From Laguncularia racemosa (taxonomy: Eukaryota > Streptophyta > Magnoliopsida > Myrtales > Combretaceae): a stretch of DNA of 64,000 nucleotides. Under the pieces are notes generated by a model, which had not been told where the DNA came from, searched no databases, and saw nothing but the letters and a program-made list of their open reading frames with translations. Both the position numbers and the translations under genes were made by a program. The stretch's first letter is position 1. Each line of letters begins with the position of its first letter. Positions 45,787-56,700 of the stretch are shown here, in pieces. The stretch spans positions 310,001-374,000 of the forward strand of contig JBBMOL010000150.1 of NCBI GenBank assembly GCA_037954665.1. The letters are read 5' to 3'.

Positions 45787-47276
45787 AGAGGGCGTGTCTT
45801 TTCAAGGCACGGCCGTGTAGGAGTCTCAAGGTTACACAGAATCATACAAGGCCATACACACGGCTAAAAGGCACGACCGTATATGTTGTCAAGAATTTCC
45901 ACAAAATCATACATGACCAAAGTACACGGCCGTGTATCCGATGCCGGCCTTCATGTCATGTTTGTTATTTTTATGCACTTACTGAAGTGACATCTTTTTG
46001 GGCCTTTACTGTTACGAATTGTAAACCCTAATATAAAGCTCCTAGGGTTAGAATATTGATGTGCCTAAATCCACTTAGAAGCACATTCAAAAGACTTGAG
46101 AAAAACTATCTCAAGTCAAGGCAAAATTGGATCCAAAAAAAGGGCAAAATGATGTGAACCAAGTGAAGATATGATGAAATCCAAATGTCCAATGATATAA
46201 TTGGAATACCACACTGATAATACCTTCTAACAACACCTTAATCTTATATAATCCATGTAAATAATCCACAATATGACAAAGAAAACCATAAAAATAAGAA
46301 TCCCTTTCCAATAGTGAATAACACGTTATCAAGGGAAATTTTCAAAGATGATTCGAATCAATTTGATAATTACTTCAAATGAGCACAAGAATTTGTGAAT
46401 AACAACATGTATTTCTGACCAAGAACTATCTCAAATCAACCCTAGATATGACACACTAGAGAAGAAAAGAAATCACAACAAAATGAAATTGATATAACTC
46501 ACAATTTCAAAATGTTGCACTGGTCACAATTTCAACTCTTGGGATTGAAATTGATAAGAGTGTGGAACCAAGGTATGAACCCTAATTCTCACGTGAAAGG
46601 AAGTGTATAATCTACAAAAATGATTAGCTCTCAAACCCTCTCTTAAGCAAGTATTTATACGTGCTACTCCTAGGGTTAAAAAGTGCTCAAAATTACAAGT
46701 TTGCCACTTTTAAGGTAGCTAACCCTAAATGAAAGTTACAAAGAAATAAAAGTGTCCCAAAACCAAAATACAATCAAAATAGTTCAATAAACATTTACAA
46801 GATACAAAATAACATAAGTCTTCATGATCCAATACCTCATAATAGAGAATAATCGTAGCGGGTCTTTGATTGTTATCTAGAAAAAATGTTCTATGTCTAA
46901 CTGAAGTTGTAGGACATTTTGGCATCCCATGGAGAAATATAATTGTACCTGTAAGATTATTCTCAAATTTTATTAGAAATAAGGACATAAGGTAAAATAT
47001 GAGCAATTTGGTTAATCATCTAAATTGGGTTCTAAAGAGGTTGACGGTGTTAGAAATTTTCCCATCAAATATAGAAGATATACAACATTGAAAGCTTGAA
47101 AACACTTTTGAGAGAACTCCTCTCTTGGTTCTTTAAAGAACTAACCGAGAACTTATCGGATTTTATTTTCGTGGCATTCATCCCGACTTATCAATCGGTC
47201 TTTCATCTCGATTGTGGCGTCTTCATATTATACCAAGGTTCTTGTCTCTCTTATAGACAACGGGTCGCGGTTTCCA
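45558..47276 (+). repeat. 3' LTR of gypsy element E, split and truncated
   Basis: It matches the 5' LTR from TGAGATCC to AGAATAT (46056), then from ATAGAAGATATAC (47071) to GGTTTCCA (47276), where similarity stops. A 28-base segment present here (near 47188-47212) is missing from the 5' copy. The palindromic CACGGCCGTGTA boxes are at 45810-45940. Confidence 0.85.
46057..47067 (-). mobile_element. Solo LTR, family 1, inserted in the 3' LTR of element E
   Basis: A 1,011-base LTR with termini TGATG...CATCA is flanked by perfect 5-bp duplications AATAT (46052-46056 and 47068-47072). The 5' LTR shows the empty site (TTAGAATATAGAAG near 40134). On the minus strand it is the same family as 1975-2983. 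The TATA region reads GTATAAATACTTGC near 46648-46662. A solo LTR forms when the two LTRs of one element recombine and delete its interior. Confidence 0.93.
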
Positions 47277-49465
47277 AAATATTTATAAAATAATTTTCAA
47301 AATAATATTTATACAAAAAAAATGACCTATCATTTCTCTTTTAAATTTTAATTTCACTTTTAATTTTAATTTCAATTTCAATTTTCTTCCGATTATTTCC
47401 AAACAATTTTTTCTTGAAATATTTGTTTGAAATTATTTTTCAATTATATTTTTCTACTAAATATTTCAAAATTTTCATGTAATACTACAACAATTATTTC
47501 ACATTCTTTACGGTAGTGAATACTCATTTTAACACAAAAATTAATATTACATGTTACACATACAACATCTATATAAATCATATTTAATAAATTATAATCT
47601 AACAATACCGAGTAATCTTTTCTATAAAATATAAAATTATACTAATATTTTCCTAAAACCTTACATCAAATACAAATACAGATGAAAACATAAATAAATA
47701 AAAAAATCAATATAGATAAAAGGACTTCAACTTAAAAAAAATATATCACAATTAAGATTAGTTATTCAAAAACACTTAGATCTAGGCAAATCTTTCTTTT
47801 CTGTGCAAAATCATTTGTTCTTCTTCCTCTTTAATGAGAGAAAAATGAGATTTGGGTTAATGGGTATTTTGTATATGTTTTGTATTTATATTTTTTTAGT
47901 TTTCATACTATTATCATGTGTTTATAAATCAACGTTGAGCATAAATTGAATAAAAGATTGGATGGTGAGAAGTGCGGGGGTGATGTACTAAAGGCACAGA
48001 CCTTCGACATGGAATTTTTGCATATCCTTAAAGATGTATATGTGATTTACGCCTTCGTAACCTATTTTAAGAATATATTTTATAAGTACAACATTTACAT
48101 AATTTAAAAAAAATATTTAAATATATAACTCCCAATTTCACACCATTAAAGACTGCTTTGCATCTTGATTTCCTTAAATACCATGCATCAAAATTCCTAC
48201 CTTCCTTCCTACTTCCAGGCGAAACTCTTTCGCCAATAACAAGTATAGGGTGTGCTCAGCCAAACCACTCTTCATTGCTTCCAACTTTTGCCTTATCCAC
48301 CCTTAAACCAATACTCTTAAGCCATATAATTTCGACCTATTTGCTAGTCAACAATATATGTTCATCAGTTTCGACCTATTTTCTAGTCAACAATATATGT
48401 TCATCAGTTTCTCTCTCACCATAAAATGAGTAAGAATCCAACAAGGAAGCCTTGCGATAACACAATCTATCCATGGTCGGTAGAGAATTGAGATCGTTTG
48501 CCAAAGAAAATGATTATTATTAAAAAAGTTTTTAATCTCAATCATTGATGGCAATTATAGCTGATGACTATAACATCTTCCCATGCTATGTCATGGCAAT
48601 TGTAAACTTATAATTAAGTTTCATGGTAAAACTTAACTTGTGGAGATAGATAACTACATTAGTTAGTTAATTGATTAACAAAATAAATGATGGAGTGAGT
48701 CACTCCATATTCAAATTGAAGTATCTATACATCAATTTCATAATAAGATATTTAAAAAGATAGTATTCCTAACGTGGGAAACAGAAGAAAATTAATAAAA
48801 GTTGTAAGAATTTTTTTTTTTTTGTTTTAAAATATTGAATTTTAAGAGAAGAGCTTCCTCATTTAATTGGAAACCGAAAAGGAGTTGATAAGTAGCTGTT
48901 TCTCACAAACTTCCGGTGTATATTCCGAGGCACTCTAAAAAATTGTGGTTCCATTTAGCAGAAAACGTGGATGAGTGGATAGTGATTTAAATGCTGTCTA
49001 TGGTATTAATTGACCATAAAATCCCTATACGAATGATTTGCTAAATAAGTCAAATATAATGTATAAGGATTTTAATGTAAAATCATAGATGAGAAAGAAG
49101 CTCAAATACGAAAAGAGCCCCATTGGCTTAAATAATATATATTTACAGATCCGTACATAAGAAAATAGAGTGTTGAAAGATGTGTCCTTTAGAAAGACCT
49201 TTATTTAATGAAATTTCAAAGGCTAATTTATTAAAAATTACAAAGGGAAGATCCTGACAGCATATTAGAATGGTTAGAGTACAGAAGTGTTAATAATGTC
49301 AGCAAATCAGCCAAAAAAAAAACTGAATTCGTGCTTTGAAAAACGTTTTTGGGGTTCAATAATTTAGTCTGATGTCATGGCGCCTAGAATAAGATAAATT
49401 AATTGGGTCAACAATGGAGAGAGATAACTTCAAAGGGAAAAATGATGGGCAAAATGTAGAGTAGC
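47277..49465. other. AT-rich stretch, deletion junction and minor repeats
   Basis: 47277 marks an abrupt loss of similarity to the LTR, so a deletion removed the LTR end and the rest of the MULE. 47985-48090 is an inverted relative of 34890-34995. 48150-48420 has a T/C-rich frame of 88 codons; its minus strand could be a decayed LINE or copia fragment but no motif is secure. No gene is supported. Confidence 0.4.
48330..48407. repeat. Tandem duplication, 2 x 39 bp
   Basis: The unit TTTCGACCTATTTGCTAGTC followed by AACAATATATGTTCATCAG occurs twice back to back, with one base changed (TTGC to TTTC). Confidence 0.9.
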
Positions 49466-49705
49466 GGTCGTATTTATGTATTTTTTTTTTCTATAAGAAA
49501 ATTTGAATTTTTTAATAATACATCTAAAGACCTATATTTATAAGATACATTAATTTTAGGATCTCCATCTATATGTAATTAATAGAATCTAATGTGATAT
49601 AAACAAAGATCCTAAAATGAACATAACTTATAAATTTAGATTCTTAAACGCATAGTAAAAAAATCTAAGTTTCTTTTTACAAAATTGCACAAATTTAGAC
49701 CTTTC
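49466..49705. mobile_element. Palindromic MITE, copy 1
   Basis: The left arm (AATTTTTTAATAATACATCT; TTATAAGATACATTAATTTT; AGGATCT) and the right arm (AGATCCTAAAATGAACATAA; CTTATAAATTTAGATTCTTA) are inverted complements over at least 70 bases, with a short loop near 49570-49595. There is no coding capacity. It is related to copy 2 at 50356-50589. Confidence 0.7.
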
Positions 49706-50355
49706 TCCACATTTTTCTAAATAAGCAATAGTTAAATAATAATATTCACACTATATTCTTAAGTATATTGATTGTGATATATTTTAAATTAAACTATTAT
49801 TTTTAATTGTATTGTATATACTTTAAAGTACAATCAACACATAGTGCAAGATAAATAATGAATATATACTAATTCATATTTAGAAATAAAAAATTTATCT
49901 TTAAGTTTAGATAATTATTTTTCTAGGCAATAATAATTTAAAAGAAATTAAACAATCTAAGAGTAGATGGATATTGTGGTTAACATTTGAAAAAAAAAAA
50001 AGCATCTTCTAATAAGGTAATTAAATTTTGAATTTAATAATATGTATTATTTGGAATTTGGTTAAGCAATGATAAACATTAAAAATGGAAATAAATAAAA
50101 TATAAAAAATATTGGAAAAAATAAAAAATAAAACATTACTTCTCATATACAAAAGGATACCATTGAAATTTGAAATTTAATTGCCTTTAATGTGTGTTTT
50201 AATGAGGTTAAAAACTAAAATTATGTAAAATAAAACTTAATCAAAACAATGTTCTTGTATGTATGCATACTAATTATATAATGTTATATATATATATAAA
50301 ATAATTTTTTTTATATGTGATAGCATACAATTAGATGAGAGAAAAATACTAAGAA

Positions 50356-50589
50356 AAAATTTAAATTTGTACAATTTTGCACAAAACGACCTAGATTTTT
50401 TAATAATGTATTTAAGGATTTACATTTATACGTTATACTCATTTTAGAGTTTCCATCCATACTACATTAGATTTCATTAACAATAAATAGATGAATACTC
50501 TAAAATTAGAGTATTTTATAAATAAAGATCTTTAAATACATGATAAAAAATTCAGACCCTTTTTCTAAAATATGCACAAATATGGGTCC
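50356..50589. mobile_element. Palindromic MITE, copy 2, upstream of the GDSL gene
   Basis: It has the same layout and related sequence as copy 1: TTTTTAATAATGTATTTAAG on the left, and AAATACATGATAAAAAATTC on the right as its inverted partner, with outer TTTGCACAAA / ATGCACAAAT blocks. It ends about 60 bases before the GDSL TATA box, so it now forms part of the upstream region. Confidence 0.7.
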
Positions 50590-50651
50590 TTTCTTTTTAT
50601 TTTCCCCATTGTTTAATACATCTCTATCTTGAAATGAAGGAAGAGTTGTAC

Positions 50652-50659
50652 TATATATA
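50652..50659 (+). promoter_or_regulatory. TATA box of the GDSL gene
   Basis: TATATATA lies 51 bases before the start codon at 50703, fitting a short 5' leader. In between, an ATG at 50688 in the same frame runs into TGA after three codons. Confidence 0.6.
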
Positions 50660-50702
50660 GCATAAGCATATCACAAATTTTAGAAACATGGCTACTTGAA
50701 TA

Positions 50703-53700
50703 ATGTACCGCATCTGGTTCTTATTAATAATCTGTGCAAGCCTTGCTCTCCATATCGGCTGTGGAAATGTTCCAAGGATTCCCAAAAAACACGTAGCACT
50801 ATTCGTATTTGGTGATTCCTTATATGATGCAGGAGCAAATAACTATATCAACACTACACCACAATTTCAAGCAAACTTTTACCCATATGGAGAAAGCTTT
50901 TTCAAGCATTATCCAACTGGAAGATTCTGCGATGGGCGTTTAATATGTGATTTTATAGGTAAGTCAATGAAAACATATATATATTTTCATTGGAGGCGCA
51001 TCTTTTTTGAACGGCTATCTCTAGATATATGTTACGCCGAGCAAGCTGCTTGGCCTTTGAACGATTAATGATAGTAATTTTTTATCTTATTATTTATTCT
51101 TTTTATTTTGGGTGGTGGGTTTAGCTCAATACGCAGGGTTGCCATTGATTCCAACATACCTGCAACCAGGTAATAAGGACTTTGTATATGGTGCTAACTT
51201 TGCATCAGGAGGAGCTGGTGCTTTAGTTGGGACAAACAAAGGATTTGTAAGTTGATATTCGTTTGAGCCCCATTGTGTTATTGATTTAATAACATCTTTA
51301 TTTTGATTTGTTTATTCTCAACTTGCCTCTACTCCCGACCTCTTGTTTATGGAGTTGTGGCTGTGTGATAGGAACTGTTATGTGTGCTTTTTTTTTTTTT
51401 TTAAATAAAAACCAGTATGGCTGTTCTTTTTATTGATTCCTTTAAAAAGACCTTACAGTTAAGCAGTATTTAGTAATACTGTACAAAAAAGACATTCCTC
51501 CAACTGGAGGAAGTAAACAAAGGAGCAGTAGGTTAGCTTGTGATGGGAGCTATCTAGTTCTAATGTATGGACATCCAGCAATATCTAGAAGGTAGATGCC
51601 TTTGAGCTGTCTGGGGAGATCCTGCCAGCGCACGATAGTGGTACTATCAAATTGAGTTGCATGGTGAGAAAGGCCTGCCGCTAGAGCATTTGTTTCGCTG
51701 TATACATGGACAACAGATGCTGATAGTAGCTGCATCAGGTTTTTTGCTTCCGTTATTTTAAGGGATAGTTGCCACGGACACTCTATACCTTCTTGAAGAT
51801 AGGATACTAGTGACTTGTTGCTGGTTTGGATCTGTATTGGGGAGATATTGTTGGTAGCACATGAGTGTAGGCCGAAGAGGATACCCTCCAGTTCTATAGA
51901 TATTGCCACTGATGTGTCCATTACACATTTCATGTTTGAATCTATAAACGAACCATCGTTCCGTCGCAAAGTATAAGCCCAAGCCGCTCTCTCCGGATTT
52001 TTTGAAACAGCGGAGTTAATGACATAACCTGTTGAGGGTCTCAACCATTTGATGGTTTTTCTTGTTTTCCCCCTTACCTCCAAGATGGTTGCGAAATGGT
52101 TTTTGATAGCTGCAGCTTCTTGCGCGGTATGTACTTTGGGGGAGTAGGAACTGAGTGTTAAGGTTAGCTGGTCTTTGACCCTGTGATAGAGTGCTCCAAC
52201 TGATGTTGTGCGACCTTCGAAGATCATTATGTTCCTCGCCTTCCATAGTTCCCAGCAAATGAAGGCTGGTGTTAGCTGACATATTAAGCTAAACATTTTG
52301 CCCTTTGGATGCGCTTGGAACCAATTTTGTATCATATTCCACAAGCCGGCAACCGGAGGGATATGGATGTCTAGCCAGGTAGCCATAAGAAACCATATAT
52401 CAGTAGCCACTTTGCATTGGAGGAAAAGATGTTGTATGGACTCTATTTCACTCAGACACAATGGGCATCGAGAGGGGTTCTGGGTGAATCCAAAACTGCA
52501 AAGAACTTCCGGAAAGGCATATAGTTTGTTGAATAATCTCCACATGAATATGCGAATCCGAAGAGGAAGAAAACGATGTTTAATTTTTTCAAAAAATTGA
52601 ATGGGTTGTTGCCTCGGCCTAACCACTTCATATGCTGACTTATAGCTGAACGCACCGGTGACGGATGGCATCCATATGCGTTTGTTGCCTTGTACATATG
52701 TATTTTGTTCTGCTATATTTTGTATAAGTTGAAGACGTCGCCATGAAGTACGTTTCCTTGATGATTCAGACAATGAGCTAATAAAATTTGCCCAAAGATT
52801 CTTGCCTTGCTTAAACTTCCACCATAGCTTTAGTGATGCAGCTTTAATCAAGGAGGAAAAATCTCGGATGCCAAGTCCATTTTCATCTGATGGAAAAGTG
52901 ATTCTATGCCAAGCCCTCCAATGTTTGTTGTTACCATAGTCTGAGGATCCCCATAGGAATTGTTGACATTTGTGCTCAAGCTTCTTTATCACTGATTTGG
53001 GGGGTTGAATTGCTGTGACCGTGTGAAGTGGAATTGCTTGCAACACATGACAGATGAGTATTACTCTACCTCCAGTTGATAGGATCTTGGTGGACCAATG
53101 GCTTAGCTTCCTTTCATAATTGTCGATTAAGTGTGAGAAATAACATTCTCGTACTCTACCCCTGTAGAGTTGGCATCCTAGATATTGGAACGGAAATGAG
53201 CTATCCGGAATTCCAAGAGAAGTCGAGACTTGTTGGATGTAGATTGGGGGGCGGTTGCTGGGGGGGATGAAAAAACACTTGTCCTTATTGATTTTTTGTC
53301 CAGAACCTAGCTCATAATCCGAAAGAAATCTGTTGAGATGCTGCAAGGACCTTTTGTCACCACGAGTGAAAACCAAGACATCATCTACAAAACTTAGGTG
53401 CGTTATTTTGGCTGAGTTTGATGAGGGAGTGTGAAATGGAAGTATTTGCCCTGTCTCTTGAAGGTGTTTTAGTCCGCGAGATAAGGCTTCCGAAGCTAGC
53501 AAGAAGAGATATGGAGATAGTGGATCCCCTTGTTTGATACCCCTAGATGCTTGGAAGAAACCAACTGGACCTCCGTTTAATATAATTGAAAATCAGGCTG
53601 CTCTAAGATTGCCCAGGATAAGGGATACAAAATGGTGTGCGAATCCAAATTTGATCATTAAGTTCTGGAGGAAGGACCATGATACCCGATCAAAAGCTTT

Positions 53701-56700
53701 CATCATATCCATCTTGATTATCAGGTTTCCGCCTCTTGAGGGATGATCTAGGAATTGGGCGAGATCTTTAGCAAGGAGTATGTTTTCTGTGATGTCGCGA
53801 CCTTTTAGGAAGGCTGACTGCTCCGGTGAGATTATGGATGGTAGAACTAGCTTCAACCTTTCGGTTAGTACCTTTGTGAAAATTTTGTTCAAAAAATTGC
53901 AGAGGCTTATCGGTCTATAATCTGCAAATGATGTTGTGGAGTGCTTTTTAGGTAGAAGGACAATCAGAGTGCTTGCTACCGATCTGGGAATTAGAGTACC
54001 AGCCATAAAGTCTTGAATTGCAGCTAAAAGATCTTGCTCAATTATATCCCAGCAGGAGCGGTAGAAGAAACCTCCGTATCCATCCGCGCCAGGCGAACTT
54101 TCCTCATCTAATCCAAAAACAGCTTGTTTTAGCTCTGGGCCCATGATAGGACGCAGCAATGCCCTGTTGTCTTCAATAGTAATCAAGTTCGGGATGTTAG
54201 CAAGCAGCTTATTCTCGGCTCCAGCATCATCATCAACTGGCTGTTGCCGTAAGAGGTGGGTGAAGAATTGGATGGCTTCTTCTTCTAGTTCAGCAGGGGA
54301 TGATATCCAATCACCTCTTCCATTTCTGACTTTATGGATCATCATTTTGGTCCTACGGTTTGCAACAAAAGAATGAAAGAGAGTTGAATTTTCATCTCCC
54401 TCTCTGAACCATCTCGTCTTGGATTTCTGTTGTATATAGTCCGTGTGTTCCCTAAGGCATGAGAATAGGTTGGATTTGGACTTCTCTAGGTTGAGTCTGT
54501 CTTCTACTTCTCCAGTCGCTTCATACAGCTGTTCTAGACTAGAGACTTGGGCTTCCGCGTTCTTCAGATTTTTGAAAACGTCCCCAAATTGTTTTTTATT
54601 CCAATCCTTAAGCCTAGACTTGAGTCTCCGAAGTTTAAGTGAGAAAGCTAGCATACCATAAGAGTCTGTTGGCTGAGACCAATTCTCCCTAATGATTTCG
54701 AATATTTCCTGTCTTCTGAGCCACATCTTCTGGAATCGAAATAAGCTTGGTTTGGATGATGCTTCCTTTTGGCATTGAACAAGATAGGGCAGTGGTCTGA
54801 AGAAGCTCTATTCAAGTGTTGAATGGAGTTTACCTGAATCGAGGAGATCCAATCTATTGAAAAAAGCAAGCGGTCGAGTTTCTTGAATACCGTTCCATTG
54901 GATCTTGCTCCTTGCCATGTGAACTCGTTCCCTACGGTTGGAAGCTCAATGAGATTGCATTCGGTTATGCAATTATTGAAATCAGAGATCGCCCCCTGGT
55001 TGGGAGTGGAGTTTCCTTTGTATTCATTTATTGAACGGATAACATTGAAATCTCCTCCTATTAGCCATGGCATACCTTGAGAAGACCTGGAGAGTGTTTG
55101 CATTGTCGACCATAAACTCAAGCGGCCCTATGTTGTGGAGGAGGCATAGACGACAGAAATCAAAATTGTGGTGGGAAGTTGATGGTGGGTAACTTCCAGG
55201 GATAAAACTTGCTCGTGATCAGTTGAGGATAACACAAAGAATTCATTGGAGATAAGAATCCAAATTTTGTTGTTGGCTGAAGAGAGTGTTGTAAAGAGAT
55301 TGAATTTGTTTCTTAATGTTTGGAGGACAGCACTGTTTGCCATTGGTTCAAGAAGGGCAACTAATGATATTCTATGAGATTGTATTAAGAATTTAAGACG
55401 ACGCTAAGATGCTTTGTTGGCAATCCCATGTACATTCCAGAAGAGCATATTGATCATTTAAAAGGAGGGGTGTTTGGGGTCACCAGATATCCTTGCGGAG
55501 CGCCGAGGGTTTGTTGGATAAAAAGTGACCCTCTTTGTTGGGCTGAAGTTGTGTCTGTGTTTTTTGGTGGTGGTAGCTTCATCGTCCGATTGTGTCAAGC
55601 GGGGGGGTTTTTGTGTTGACACTACGTCTTCAGATGCATCAGTGGATTCCCCTAGATGCCGATCATAATCCGTTTCCTCATTTAATTGTTCAGTATCCTC
55701 AGCGAGCACATTGAAATAAGAGGGTGTTGTCACCAGTGGATCAGTAGACATATTGGGTAGTGCCACATATAGAGATGCAATAGTAGTAGTGATATTTTCA
55801 GATGGGGAAATGGGATTGGTTTGCAGCAATGTGGTTACCTGAGATGATGTTGGGTCAGCTGGTATCCTGTTCGCTTTGGTATGATTGTTATGCCGAAGTC
55901 TTTGCTTGGAGTGTGCTATTGTTGCTTCTTTCGGTTTTTCTTTGGTAGCAGCGTCTTGGGCAGAGTCCTCTGTAGCAGGGGGCTTTAGTGTGTTGTTCCC
56001 TGAATTTTTCTTGTCTACCTTGTCCATTGGTTTCGTCACTTTGTCCTTGGATTTGTCCGTGAGTGGGTTGGTGGGTATTAGCATTACCTCAGAGGGTTTA
56101 TCATTAGGCTTTGGCAAGTTATCAGCTTGATTTTCAATGGGGTCCAGGAGTGTGCCAACTTTGTCCGGAGTTTGATGCCCATATGAGTTTGAGGGTTTGT
56201 CCAGATCCTGAGACGGGGGTTTAGGCTCGGTTGCGATGATTCTCCTAGGAGCAGTAGAAGCAGCCTTCAGTCCTTGTTTTCGACAATTTGCTACCCCATG
56301 ACCAACTGTGTTGCATAGGCGACAGTATAGGGGGAGGTTTTCATACCGAACCTTTTGAAAAAAGATCTCGTCTCCTTCACCCAATCGAAGACGCGTTGCT
56401 AGATCTGTTAGGAGATCAACTTCGATACAGATTCGGGCTACAGAGGGCCGAGATTTCTTCTTTGTAGCTTCATCCAGTTTAAGAGGTGTTCCAATCATCA
56501 GGGCTAGCCGGCGTAAGTAACATTCTTCAAAAAGATGAATCGGGAGGTTTTCTAGTGAAACCCAAACGGGAACGAGGGATGATTCCTTATCTGGACGAAA
56601 TGAGGGCGTCCATTTTAGGATTCGCATCACGTATGAGTCCATGGTCCATATGGCTCTAATCCAACATCGCTGGTAGTCGTCTTCAAGATCGAAGTTGATG

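Larger units (their letters stand above)
39645..47276 (+). mobile_element. Ty3/gypsy element E, near full length, inserted in the MULE
   Basis: It has a 5' LTR (39645-about 40436), primer site, gag-protease (40944-42587), pol with RT-RNase H-integrase (to 45786) and a 3' LTR (45558-47276). The 3' LTR is split by a solo LTR and lacks its last 130-160 bases. The insertion point breaks the N-terminal coding region of the MULE transposase; CCTAA precedes it, but the other flank is deleted. Protein order PR-RT-RH-INT without a clear chromodomain places it in Ty3/gypsy. Confidence 0.9.

Noticed and set aside
54143..54661. Plus-strand frames opposite LINE ORF2
   Set aside because: They are shadows of a coding strand with clear RT motifs.
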